From positions 2,937,194 through 3,001,193 of the forward strand of contig NZ_JALKBF010000001.1 of NCBI RefSeq assembly GCF_023016085.1: a DNA stretch of 64,000 bases. Reading direction: 5' to 3'. Of the stretch, positions 52,381 to 61,046 are shown piece after piece (the stretch's first letter is position 1; every line of letters begins with the position of its first letter). Below the pieces are notes generated by a model that saw only the letters and a list, made by a program, of their open reading frames with translations, was not told the origin of the DNA and did not search any database. The stretch is from Aliiroseovarius sp. F47248L (GTDB lineage Bacteria > Pseudomonadota > Alphaproteobacteria > Rhodobacterales > Rhodobacteraceae). A program made the position numbers and the translations under genes.

Positions 52381-53481
52381 ATGCGTTTTGTGATGATCGC
52401 GGCTTCAATGATTGTGTTGGCAAGCTGTGGTTTGCCGCGTGGCGGTGCTATTCAAAGCGAAGTTATTGGCAAAGAAGCGCAGGAAAGCGCGGAATTTGCA
52501 GTCTATCGAGTGTCGCGAGAAACACTGTCGACAATTTCGCGTTGGCCACAACCATCGACGACGTCATCTTGTGCTTGGCCAGGAAAAGGTCGCCCGGCAG
52601 CAGACAAGCCAATTCGCCCATTTGACCGCGTCGATGTTGTGGTTTGGGATAGCGAAGAAAATTCGCTTCTGTCTTCAGCGGGCCAGAACACTGTCCGAAT
52701 GCAGGACATGCAGGTTTCTTCCGGCGGTACGATATTCTTGCCTTTTGTGGGAACAGTCCATATCGCAGGTCTCCCGCACGCAGCGGCCCGCACGCGCGTA
52801 CAACGCAAGTATGAAGAAGTGATCCCAAGTGCACAGGTGCAGCTAAACATTCAACAAGGGACACGCGGGACGATTTCGATGGTTTCCGGGGTGACCCGGC
52901 CTGGGCCCATTCTGGTCGATGATCCCAATTTTACTGTGCTCAATGCGATCTCTGCTGCAGGTGGGCCTTCGGCTCAGATTCCAAACCCCCAACTCAAACT
53001 GATCCGAGGGAGCAAGACGTATTGCCGACCCCTCGAAACCGTCGTCAGCAATCCAGCTTATGACACGTTGCTTCTTCCGGGTGACAAGGTAGCAGTCGAA
53101 AATGATGAACGCTATTTCCGTTCCCTCGGAGCAGCGAGCCGTGAAGCGATTGTGCCGTTCGACAAGCCCAGCATCTCTGCTCTTGATGCTATGTCATTGA
53201 TTGGCGGATTGTCAGATCTTCGTGCCAACCCAAAAGGTATTCTTGTTCTTCGTGAATACCCTCAAAATGCTGTACGTTCTGATACTTCGGGGCCAAGAAA
53301 TGCACGTAGCGTGTTCGTGATTGATCTAACGTCAGCAGATGGCCTGTTCAGCGCTGGAAAGTTCGATATTCAGCATCAGGACACCGTTCTGGTCACGGAA
53401 AGCTCAGTGGCGTCGGCAACGCTGCTTTTCACTCTGATCAAGCAGATGACAGGCGCGGCGTTTGATGTCAGAAGGCTCTGA
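52381..53481 (+). CDS. Polysaccharide export outer-membrane lipoprotein (Wza/KpsD/BexD type)
   Basis: An outer-membrane channel lipoprotein of 366 residues. The signal peptide ends in the lipobox LASC (Cys16). The export domain reads FDRVDVVVWDSEENSLLSSA and GTIFLPFVGTVHIAGLPHAA, followed by SLBB domains (VSGVTRPGPILVDDPNFTVL and a second near GGLSDLRANPKGILVLR). It completes the trans-envelope export line with KpsM, KpsT and KpsE. Confidence 0.9.
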   Translation: MRFVMIAASMIVLASCGLPRGGAIQSEVIGKEAQESAEFAVYRVSRETLSTISRWPQPSTTSSCAWPGKGRPAADKPIRPFDRVDVVVWDSEENSLLSSAGQNTVRMQDMQVSSGGTIFLPFVGTVHIAGLPHAAARTRVQRKYEEVIPSAQVQLNIQQGTRGTISMVSGVTRPGPILVDDPNFTVLNAISAAGGPSAQIPNPQLKLIRGSKTYCRPLETVVSNPAYDTLLLPGDKVAVENDERYFRSLGAASREAIVPFDKPSISALDAMSLIGGLSDLRANPKGILVLREYPQNAVRSDTSGPRNARSVFVIDLTSADGLFSAGKFDIQHQDTVLVTESSVASATLLFTLIKQMTGAAFDVRRL

Positions 53482-53527
53482 TAAAAACCGTTTCGGTATC
53501 GCACTTTAAGATTGGGACGTGGAGACG

Positions 53528-54436
53528 CTAGGTTTCCCGACCCAAATGGCGTTCTCCGCGCGCGCGGGCCAAAGCCATTTGTTTCTGCCGCTCTCTGAAC
53601 CGGTCGCGCCGGGCTTCATCGTATTCGTCGATGCACTGGTGGCAACTGACGCCGTCCTCGTATTCCGGGCGGTCTTTGTCTCCGGGTAGGATTGGTCGGC
53701 GGCAGGCATGGCACAATTCGTGCGGACCCTCAGCCAGACCATGTTCGACAGACACGCGATTATCAAACACAAAGCATGCACCGTCCCATTTGCTGTCTTG
53801 GGCAGGCACGTCTTCAAGATACTGAAGGATGCCACCCTTCAGGTGATAGACATCCTCGACACCCTGACTGATCAGGAAATTGGTCGATTTCTCGCAGCGA
53901 ATGCCACCGGTGCAGAACATTGCGACCCTTTTGTTGTGGAACCGGTCCTTGTTCTGCGCCCACCAATCCGGGAAATCGCGGAAGGTTTTTGTTTTTGGAT
54001 CAACGGCACCCTCAAACGTGCCGATCGCGACCTCGTAATCATTTCGGGTGTCGATCACCACCACATCATCCTGGCTGATCAGGTCGTTCCAATCCTCGGG
54101 CATCACGTAATGCCCAACCGAGGCGCGCGGGTCCACGTCCGGCACACCCATGGTCACGATCTCTTTCTTCAGCCGCACCTTCATTTTGCCGAACGGCTGA
54201 TCCTTTGCCGTCGACTCTTTCCAAGCCAGATCTGCGCAACCGGGCAGGGCGCGGATATGGGTCAGAATCGCGTCAATACCCGCACGCGAACCGGCAATCG
54301 TGCCGTTGATGCCTTCCTGCGCCAACAGAAGCGATCCCGAGATCCCTTCGCGCTGTGCAACGTCCAGCAATGGTGCCTGTAAGGCTGCCGGATTGTCGAA
54401 ACGGGTGAAGTGATAGAGTGCTGCAATCGTATACAT
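53528..54436 (-). CDS. trhO: tRNA uridine(34) hydroxylase TrhO (rhodanese family)
   Basis: Oxygen-dependent hydroxylase that makes 5-hydroxyuridine at the wobble position of tRNAs; 302 residues. The N-terminal acylphosphatase-like part has AQEGINGTIAGSRAGIDA, and the rhodanese domain has Cys175 in FCTGGIRCEKST and VYHLKGGILQYLE. The C-terminal Cys motif CHACRRPI and CHQCIDEYDEARRDRF is conserved. ATG at 54436 is preferred over a frame from 54514. It stands alone, divergent from pncA. Confidence 0.93.
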   Translation of the reverse strand: MYTIAALYHFTRFDNPAALQAPLLDVAQREGISGSLLLAQEGINGTIAGSRAGIDAILTHIRALPGCADLAWKESTAKDQPFGKMKVRLKKEIVTMGVPDVDPRASVGHYVMPEDWNDLISQDDVVVIDTRNDYEVAIGTFEGAVDPKTKTFRDFPDWWAQNKDRFHNKRVAMFCTGGIRCEKSTNFLISQGVEDVYHLKGGILQYLEDVPAQDSKWDGACFVFDNRVSVEHGLAEGPHELCHACRRPILPGDKDRPEYEDGVSCHQCIDEYDEARRDRFRERQKQMALARARGERHLGRET

Positions 54437-54536
54437 AGTGGCGGCATACGCCCCTATTTTCAAAGGATCAAGTCTGCCAATTGCTTGACCCCCCCGGATG
54501 CGATCCTTACCCATTGAGTTTCAAGGAGGAACGCCC

Positions 54537-55145
54537 ATGCGTGACGCAGACGAAGCCCTGATCGTGATCGACGTACAAAACGACTTCTGCCCCGGTGGTG
54601 CGCTGGCGGTGGCGCATGGGGACGAGATCATCCCGCTGATCAACGAAATATTGCCTTATTTTCCTGTGAAAGTCTTCACACAGGACTGGCATCCGGCGGG
54701 GCACAGCTCTTTCGCGTCTTCGCATGATGGGAAAGATCCTTATCAGACCACCGAACTGCCGTATGGCACCCAAGTGCTGTGGCCTGATCACTGCATTCAG
54801 GGCAGCATCGGGGCCAAGTTTCACGACCATCTGCATCGCGATAGAGCTGATCTGATCATTCGAAAAGGGTTCCGGCCCGAGATCGACAGCTATTCCGCCT
54901 TCTTTGAAAACGACCGGACCACACCGACGGGGCTAGAGGGTTATCTGCGCACACGTGGCGTCGAAAAGTTAACACTTGCCGGTTTGGCTACGGATTTCTG
55001 TGTGGCCTATTCGGCCATTGACGGGGCGCGGCTGGGCTTTGACGTGACGGTGCTTGAACGCGCGTGTCGTGCGATTGACCTTGACGGCTCACTGAATGCC
55101 GCCCGCGCCGACATGCGTGCGGCGGGCGTAACGTTGGAGGCATAG
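54537..55145 (+). CDS. pncA: Nicotinamidase PncA
   Basis: Hydrolyses nicotinamide to nicotinate in NAD salvage; 202 residues. The catalytic triad is Asp12 (VIDVQNDFCPGG), a Lys in IIRKGFRPEIDSYS and Cys155 (TDFCVAYSA); metal ligands lie in DWHPAGHSSF. AAGGAGG precedes the start. The stop is followed immediately by pncB, encoding the next enzyme of the pathway. Confidence 0.95.
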   Translation: MRDADEALIVIDVQNDFCPGGALAVAHGDEIIPLINEILPYFPVKVFTQDWHPAGHSSFASSHDGKDPYQTTELPYGTQVLWPDHCIQGSIGAKFHDHLHRDRADLIIRKGFRPEIDSYSAFFENDRTTPTGLEGYLRTRGVEKLTLAGLATDFCVAYSAIDGARLGFDVTVLERACRAIDLDGSLNAARADMRAAGVTLEA

Positions 55146-56438
55146 ATGCCCGATATTGCAAGCCGGGTTTATAATCACCACTGGAAGATTGACCCCATCG
55201 TGCGGTCGTTGATCGACACGGATTTCTATAAACTTCTGATGTGCCAATCAGTGTTTCGCAACAAGCCCGACACCAATGTCACCTTCAGTCTGATCAACCG
55301 TACCAAGTCGGTGCCACTGGCCGACCTGATCGACGAAGGGGAATTGCGCGAACAGTTGGACCACATCCGGTCCCTCAGCCTGTCGCGCGGCGAAAGCACA
55401 TGGCTGCGGGGTAACACCTTTTATGGCAAACGGCAGATGTTTCGGTCGGACTTTATGGAGTGGTTCGAAGGCATGCGCCTGCCGCCCTACCACCTTGAAC
55501 GCGTCGGCGATCAGTATGAGTTGACCTTCGATGGCTCATGGCCCGAAGTCATGCTGTGGGAAATCCCGGCGCTCGCCGTGTTGATGGAACTGCGCGGTCG
55601 CGCCGTCCTGCGCGACATGGGGAAGTTCGAGCTTCAGGTGCTCTATGCCCGCGCCATGACGCGCATCTGGGAAAAGATCGAACGCCTGCGCGAATTGGAT
55701 GGGCTGCGCCTTGCCGATTTCGGCACCCGCCGTCGACATTCCTATCTGTGGCAGGATTGGTGCGTGCAGGCGATGATCGAGGGGTTGGGCGATCGCTTCA
55801 TCGGCACGTCGAACTGCTCGATCGCCATGAAACGCGACATTGAAGCGATCGGCACCAATGCCCACGAACTGCCCATGGTCTATGCCGCACTGGCCAAGGA
55901 CGACGCCGAACTGGCCCGAGCGCCCTATGATGTGTTGGCGGATTGGCAAGAGGAACACGACGGCAACCTGCGCATCATTCTGCCCGACACCTATGGCACC
56001 AAGGGCTTTCTGGACAACGCACCCGATTGGCTGGCCGGTTGGACCGGCATTCGCGTCGACAGCGGAGACCCCGCGACAGGCGCCGAGACCGCCATCAACT
56101 GGTGGACATCCCGCGGAGAGGACCCGACCCAGAAAATGGTCATCTTCTCGGACGGTCTGGACACCGACAAAATCATCGAACTGCACCAACAATTCGCAGG
56201 CCGCGTCCGCACCAGCTTCGGCTGGGGCACGCTGCTGACGAATGATTTCCGAGACCTCGTCCCCGATAACGCCCTCGCCCCGTTCTCACTGGTCTGTAAG
56301 GCGGTCGAAGCGAACGGAAACCCCACGGTGAAACTATCCGACAACCCGAACAAGGCGATGGGGCCGGAGGATGAGATTGCGCGGTATAAGCGCGTGTTTG
56401 GGGTGGGCGAGCAGGTCGGGATGGAGGTTGTGGTTTAA
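55146..56438 (+). CDS. pncB: Nicotinate phosphoribosyltransferase PncB
   Basis: Converts nicotinate and PRPP to nicotinate mononucleotide; 430 residues. Near the start LIDTDFYKLLMCQSVF is the family signature; the catalytic His is in FGTRRRHSYLWQDW, followed by GTSNCSIAMKRDIEAIGTNA and VDSGDPATGAETAI. It directly abuts pncA (TAG then ATG), so both form one NAD-salvage unit. Confidence 0.95.
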   Translation: MPDIASRVYNHHWKIDPIVRSLIDTDFYKLLMCQSVFRNKPDTNVTFSLINRTKSVPLADLIDEGELREQLDHIRSLSLSRGESTWLRGNTFYGKRQMFRSDFMEWFEGMRLPPYHLERVGDQYELTFDGSWPEVMLWEIPALAVLMELRGRAVLRDMGKFELQVLYARAMTRIWEKIERLRELDGLRLADFGTRRRHSYLWQDWCVQAMIEGLGDRFIGTSNCSIAMKRDIEAIGTNAHELPMVYAALAKDDAELARAPYDVLADWQEEHDGNLRIILPDTYGTKGFLDNAPDWLAGWTGIRVDSGDPATGAETAINWWTSRGEDPTQKMVIFSDGLDTDKIIELHQQFAGRVRTSFGWGTLLTNDFRDLVPDNALAPFSLVCKAVEANGNPTVKLSDNPNKAMGPEDEIARYKRVFGVGEQVGMEVVV

Positions 56439-56538
56439 GAGATATAACCTTTTGGTTGTATAGTTATTGCTATCAATAAACCAATCGTCGATGTTGATCA
56501 TAACGAGAGTAGTGTGGTTTTGAATTGAGCATTTGCTG

Positions 56539-58057
56539 ATGGCTAACGAATGGGATGTGAAATGGCTGGCAGAAGGTGTAAGTAAATGGAACCTTCGTCG
56601 AAGGCGTGTTGACTTTGTGCCAGATCTGTCGGGAATTCGTTTTTTCGAACAACTCCCCCGCGATTTCCGCGATCAACCGAAAACGTCGCGAACATTTGAG
56701 AATATTGACCTCTCGAATGCTAACTTGGCTAGAGCAGACCTATCAGATATGAATTTCGCCCGTGCAAATTTCACCGGTGCGAACTTGCTTGAGGCGGACT
56801 TGTCCAAATCCAACTTTGAGAATGCAAAGTTCAAACGTGCAAATCTTACCGGCGTCGATGGAACCAGGGCTCTATTTGGAAATGCGGTCTTTGAGGAAGT
56901 CGACCTAACCGAGACTAAACTAAAAGAAACAGAGTTTGTAGGCGCGATATTCATTGGAAGCTCACTTTCAGAGAAGCAAAGAGCAGTGATTTCCAATCAA
57001 CGTTTTAGCGAATATCCGTCAGTGGCAGCATATCACGCAGCCCAAAGGACTATCGCTAGGCCCCTGAAGGATACGTTGGCGGCGCGCGAGCAAATTCGAA
57101 GTATAGATGACAGGACTCGGAAGGCGAAATACGATGTGTTTTACGGAACAACGCGTAGTCCACGATACGAGCGTGGGGCCTTGGTGGGGTTTGACAACGA
57201 GAAGAACGCAGCCACTAGTCTCGGGCTTTGCGAAGTGATTGTTCCAGAAACGGGCAGTCTAGGTTCAATCGGTTCGCGGCTATGGAAGAAACTGCGCAAT
57301 AAAAAAGAACCTAGATTGACAGTCGATAGCTACATTGAACTCAACGACACATTGTTCTGGTCGCACCTTATTAGCACCGCCGATAAAATGAGGGAGAAAG
57401 CACGACCAACGATTTTTGTACACGGTTATAACACTACATTCGAACAGGCGGTTTTGCGCGCCGCGCAAATTGGCCACCATCTGGGCATCGGCCAAGGTAT
57501 TGGGCTATTCTGCAGATGAAGCATCGGTTGAGCACAGCAAATACGCGCTGGCGGATTTTATCGAGAATCATGTCATTCATGTAGGCGACCTAGGTGTCAA
57601 TCTGATCGCACATAGCATGGGCTGTCGATGTCTGCTTGGTGCGCTAGAGCAGTTGGCCGTGAAGAATTCAACGGCACTCCAGAGTGTTAAACAGATTATC
57701 CTAGCTGCAGCGGATGTAGACACGAACCTGATGCCGCACCTTGCGCCGCATTTGGTAGAACATTCTGAAAGAACTACGTCCTATGTTTCCGACAAAGACA
57801 AAGCGTTGCAATTGTCTGCTTGGCTTCATAAATTCCCAAGAGTTGGGATCACTCCACCAACCTATATTTTCACGGGTATGGATACGGTGGTTGTAAGCGA
57901 CCTCGAATTGGACGATTTTGTTTCTCACGCCTATGTTTCGAACAATCGCATTATTTTAAGTGATATGTTTTCTATTCTTAAACATGGACATGCACCCGCT
58001 GATCGCCATGGACTAGTGTCTGTATCTGGTGACTATCATTGGCGGATTCGAAGGTAG
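56539..58057 (+). pseudogene. Broken pentapeptide-repeat / DUF900 alpha-beta hydrolase gene
   Basis: Two frames carry parts of one protein. The first (to 57519) has a pentapeptide-repeat block (DLSNANLARADLSDMNFARA, ANFTGANLLEADLSKSNFE) and the DUF900 opening TIFVHGYNTTFEQAVLRAAQ; it then stops. The continuation lies one frame later, from about 57490: WASAKVLGYSADEASVEHS, then the nucleophile elbow VNLIAHSMGCRCLLGAL and further DUF900 text to the stop at 58055. The expected FSW segment between them is missing, so about 3n+2 bases were lost at about 57485-57495. The gene is AT-richer than its neighbours. The intact product would be a serine hydrolase with an unusual pentapeptide front; a programmed frameshift is unlikely because residues are missing. 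Confidence 0.8.
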
Positions 58058-58105
58058 GGATTGCTACTCCCATTCGACCGTTAAGCCGCACCCGCTGAAC
58101 ACCCC

Positions 58106-59047
58106 TCACCCCCCAAGCACCCTCCGTGCCGCCGTCACCGCTTTCCGCGTATAACTCACCACCTCCGGCCCGGTCGGATCATAGCGCGGCACCGCCCAGC
58201 CCATGGACGCAAAACGGCGGATCATGATGAACAGGGGGAGCAGGTCTTCCGCCTCCTGGCTTAACGCGCGGTGGGCGCGGTATCCGGCCAGGGCGGCGGT
58301 GCGGATCGCCTCATACGCGGGTTCGTCCTCGTTCTGCGTCATCATCACCGCCAAATCATAAAGCCGGAAGCCAAAGCCCGCGTCGTCGAAGTCGATCAGT
58401 GTCAGCTCTCCGTTATGGACGAAGATGTTTTCGCGCAGCGCATCTGCGTGAATCAGGCCGAAATCGGCGCCGTTCTCAAGGAAAACCGTGGCCCTGTCAT
58501 GCGCCACGGCGCGCGCGCGTTGGATCAGGGCGTAGTCGTCATCGCTCAACGCCGGGCATTCCCAGAACCGGCCCCAGAACGGATTGTCGCCCAGAAGGCC
58601 GGGAATGTCCCAGCGGTGGCGGGAGAAGTTCGTGGGCAAGGTCAAGGCGTCGGTCAGGTTGTGCAGCTTGGCGATCTCGGCCCCGACCTTGTGATACAGC
58701 GCGACCTGTTCGGCCTTGCTGCCCGGCAACGGCACGCCACCTTCGCCAATCGGCGCGCCGTCGACCCAACTGACCATGGTGGCAATCTGACCTTCGCCCA
58801 GGTCGGCAACCATGTCACCCATCAGGGTTGGGATCGGCGCGGGCACGCTCATTCCAGCAGCATCCAGCGCGGCCATCCAGTCCAGTTCCGACCGGATCGC
58901 ATCGGCGCTTTGATATCCCGGACGATGAAGGCGCAACGCGGCGGGGTGGCCATTCACAAGCACCTCGTGCACCACGTTTTCGCGATCCTTGATCATGCGG
59001 ATGTCGGTCGCGCCCCATGCCGCCAACGCCCGTTCCAGCGCGCTCAT
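58106..59047 (-). CDS. Aminoglycoside-phosphotransferase-family kinase
   Basis: A small-molecule kinase of the APH/choline-kinase/homoserine-kinase-II fold, 313 residues. The catalytic loop HADALRENIFVHNGELTLID and the metal motif FDDAGFG are intact, with an N-terminal VVHEVLVNGHPAALRLHRPG lysine strand. Its ATG overlaps the stop of the class III PLP gene by four bases. That pairing matches the kinase plus phospho-lyase arrangement known for ethanolamine phosphate or 5-phosphohydroxylysine, in which an amino alcohol is phosphorylated and then eliminated. The substrate is inferred only. Confidence 0.83.
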   Translation of the reverse strand: MSALERALAAWGATDIRMIKDRENVVHEVLVNGHPAALRLHRPGYQSADAIRSELDWMAALDAAGMSVPAPIPTLMGDMVADLGEGQIATMVSWVDGAPIGEGGVPLPGSKAEQVALYHKVGAEIAKLHNLTDALTLPTNFSRHRWDIPGLLGDNPFWGRFWECPALSDDDYALIQRARAVAHDRATVFLENGADFGLIHADALRENIFVHNGELTLIDFDDAGFGFRLYDLAVMMTQNEDEPAYEAIRTAALAGYRAHRALSQEAEDLLPLFIMIRRFASMGWAVPRYDPTGPEVVSYTRKAVTAARRVLGG

Positions 59048-60321
59048 GCGGGCAGCGCCTTCAGCGCCGCATCCAGCGTTTCCACCAACAAGTCAGCCTG
59101 TGCGCGATCAAAGCACATGGGTGGGCGGATCTTGATACCATGGTAGTGACGCCCGACCGAATGCAGAAGCACTCCGCGATTGCGCATCTCGTCCACCAGT
59201 TGGGCGCAGAAAGGCGCGGCGGCTTTGGTGTCGCCATCGCGGGCGAACTCGACCCCCAGAAACATCCCCGCCCCGCGCACATCGGCGATCATCGGGTGGT
59301 CAAGCCCCTTGAGAAGCCCCAAAGCATAATCACCCGCATCGCGGGCGTTTTCGACCAGCTTTTCCTCGTCCAACACTTCAAGCACGGCCATTGCAGCGGC
59401 TGCAGACACCGGATTGCCGCCGAATGTGTTGAAGTAGCCAAACCGGGTGCGGAACTCGGCCATGATCTCGGGCCGGGTGACGACGGCGGCGACCGGGTGG
59501 CCGTTGCCCATTGGCTTGCCCATTGTGACGATGTCCGGCGTCAGTCCAATCCGCTGGTGGCCCCAGAAATGACGGCCCGTGCGGCCAAAGCCCGGCTGCA
59601 CCTCGTCCGCGATGATGGTGCCGCCAGCGCGACGCACAACCTCGACGGTCGGGTCAAGGAAGCCGCTGGGCAGATCCGGGAAGCCTTCGTTGGCAAAGAA
59701 CGGACACAGAATGAGGGTGCCAAAGCCATGACCTTCAGCCTCCAGCGCGTCGATAGCTTTCTGTATTTCTGCAGCAAATCCCTTTGATTGCGCCTCGGCG
59801 CTGCCGCCCAATGGTGCCAGCGCGTCCGGCGAGGGCACCTTTTTCACCCATTCAACCGCGCCTCCAATGGGTGTTTTCTTGGCCGACAGATGCGACACCA
59901 GATCGGTGTTCCCGTGATAGGTGTTGTCGGTGCAGATGATCCCCGTCTTGCCGGTCACTGCGCGGCCCATGCGCAGGGCAATGTCATTGGCTTCGGACCC
60001 GGTGCAGACCATGATCATGGTATCCAGATCGTGATCCATGGTGCCGGTCAGGCGTTCGGCATAGTCCAGTATCCCGTCGTGCAAATAACGGGTGTGAGTG
60101 TTCAGGGTGGCCGCCTGCCGCGTGATCGCCTCGACCACCTTCGGATGGGCGTGGCCCACATGCGGAACGTTGTTGTAGCAATCCAGAAACTGGTTTCCGT
60201 CCGTGTCCCACAACCATGCTCCTTCACCGCGCACAATGTGGACCGGATCGCTGTAAAAGGTCGTCATGTTGGGACCAAGAAGCCGCTCGCGACGTTTCAG
60301 AAGGGTGGAAGTGTCCGACAT
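59044..60321 (-). CDS. Class III PLP enzyme, probable phospho-lyase (AGXT2L-like)
   Basis: A fold-type I PLP enzyme of 425 residues. The motifs [47 protein letters not shown] and the PLP-lysine segment [16 protein letters not shown] fit the subgroup containing ethanolamine-phosphate and 5-phosphohydroxylysine phospho-lyases, which use the class III fold without transamination. ATG at 60321 is chosen since the frame upstream has no homology-like text. It is coupled to the kinase gene by a four-base overlap. A true transaminase is the alternative. Confidence 0.78.
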   Translation of the reverse strand: MSDTSTLLKRRERLLGPNMTTFYSDPVHIVRGEGAWLWDTDGNQFLDCYNNVPHVGHAHPKVVEAITRQAATLNTHTRYLHDGILDYAERLTGTMDHDLDTMIMVCTGSEANDIALRMGRAVTGKTGIICTDNTYHGNTDLVSHLSAKKTPIGGAVEWVKKVPSPDALAPLGGSAEAQSKGFAAEIQKAIDALEAEGHGFGTLILCPFFANEGFPDLPSGFLDPTVEVVRRAGGTIIADEVQPGFGRTGRHFWGHQRIGLTPDIVTMGKPMGNGHPVAAVVTRPEIMAEFRTRFGYFNTFGGNPVSAAAAMAVLEVLDEEKLVENARDAGDYALGLLKGLDHPMIADVRGAGMFLGVEFARDGDTKAAAPFCAQLVDEMRNRGVLLHSVGRHYHGIKIRPPMCFDRAQADLLVETLDAALKALPA

Positions 60322-60340
60322 TGGTGTGGCTCCGCTGAGA

Positions 60341-60760
60341 TTAGTCTTCATTGATGCGTCCGCGCAGGGCTTTAATCTGACCGCGCCTTGTTTTTGCTTC
60401 CAGTCGCCGCTTTTTCGATCCCAACGTAGGCTTGGTCGCAATGCGCCGCTTGGGAGCAACCAAAGCGCGCCGGATCATTTCGACAAGGCGATTTTGAGCG
60501 ATCTCGCGGTTGCGCGCCTGGCTGCGCGTGTCTTCTGCCCGGATCACAATTGCGCCGTCCTGGGACCATTTTCGCCCGGCGATGCGTTTCAGCCGGGTCT
60601 TTACGGGTTGTGTCAGATTGGGTGATCTGGCGGCCTCAAAACGCAGCTCGACGGCTGTGGATACCTTGTTCACGTTCTGCCCGCCGGGGCCGGAACTGCG
60701 GGTGAAGCTTTCACTTAACTCCCAATCTTGCAGGATGATATTATCGGTCACGCGGATCAT
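60341..60760 (-). CDS. arfB: Alternative ribosome-rescue factor ArfB (peptidyl-tRNA hydrolase)
   Basis: Rescues ribosomes stalled on truncated mRNA by hydrolysing peptidyl-tRNA; 139 residues. The GGQ catalytic motif is at residues 26-28 (SSGPGGQNVNKVSTAVEL), and a basic C-terminal tail (PKRRIATKPTLGSKKRRLEA) reads the empty mRNA channel. It is preceded, in order of transcription, by a short ORF with complementary SD blocks and an intrinsic terminator, raising the possibility of attenuation. Confidence 0.95.
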   Translation of the reverse strand: MIRVTDNIILQDWELSESFTRSSGPGGQNVNKVSTAVELRFEAARSPNLTQPVKTRLKRIAGRKWSQDGAIVIRAEDTRSQARNREIAQNRLVEMIRRALVAPKRRIATKPTLGSKKRRLEAKTRRGQIKALRGRINED

Positions 60761-60804
60761 GGCCGCAACTTAGCGAATTGGATCCAAAACGGAAATCCCG
60801 GAAA

Positions 60805-60844
60805 TGGCAAAAGAAAAGGGCCGCCCGCTTTGGGACGACCCTTT
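60805..60844 (-). terminator. Intrinsic terminator before arfB
   Basis: On the minus strand AAAGGGTCGTCC pairs with GGGCGGCCCTTT in a 12-base-pair stem with two G-U pairs and a short loop, followed by TCTTTT. It lies about 45 bases before the arfB start and after the structured segment 60853-60990. Confidence 0.8.
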
Positions 60845-60852
60845 CGAGAATT

Positions 60853-60990
60853 AAGGAGGTGGGACCGGTTAGACCGTCAAGAGAGGGTCAATAAGATCCG
60901 CATTCCTCACCGGGGGCTGCCCCGGAAAGTCGCGACCTAGATTGTCCCGGCACCTCGCTCCGTTGTATCTCTTGACATGGACACCTCCTT
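60853..60990 (-). ncRNA. Structured small RNA or leader with sequestered Shine-Dalgarno
   Basis: Read on the minus strand, AAGGAGGTG (60990-60982), a full Shine-Dalgarno, is exactly complementary to CACCTCCTT (60861-60853). Inside that, GTCAAGAGA (60976-60968), which overlaps the start codon of a 13-codon ORF, is exactly complementary to TCTCTTGAC (60884-60876). An inner hairpin CCGGGG-CAGC-CCCCGG lies at 60925-60910. An upstream ACCTCCT (61016-61010) could pair with the same SD. A terminator follows. The RNA could be a stand-alone small RNA or the attenuated leader of arfB. No promoter with ideal spacing was found. Confidence 0.65.
60937..60978 (-). CDS. 13-codon leader ORF
   Basis: ATG at 60978 preceded three bases away by a consensus AAGGAGGTG; the peptide is MSRDTTERGAGTI and then TAG. 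No codon run typical of amino-acid attenuators is seen. The SD and first codons are complementary to downstream blocks of the same RNA, so translation should depend on folding. Translation itself is not shown. Confidence 0.5.
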   Translation of the reverse strand: MSRDTTERGAGTI

Positions 60991-61046
60991 TCTCGCTGTT
61001 GCTATATCTAGGAGGTTGCCACAGATTTTGCGTTTGTCAAAACTTT

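Noticed and set aside
59017..60354. Long plus-strand frames over the class III PLP gene
   Set aside because: Shadows of the minus-strand gene, whose motifs are complete.
60853..60990. Identity of the structured segment as SRP RNA, 6S RNA or tmRNA
   Set aside because: The SRP tetraloop/GGAAGGAAGC signature, a 6S-type central bubble and a tmRNA tag were not found; it remains unassigned.
61005..61040. Sigma-70 promoter for the structured RNA using TTGACA at 61040-61035
   Set aside because: The nearest -10-like bases (TAGATA) are 24 bases away instead of 16-18, so it is not claimed.
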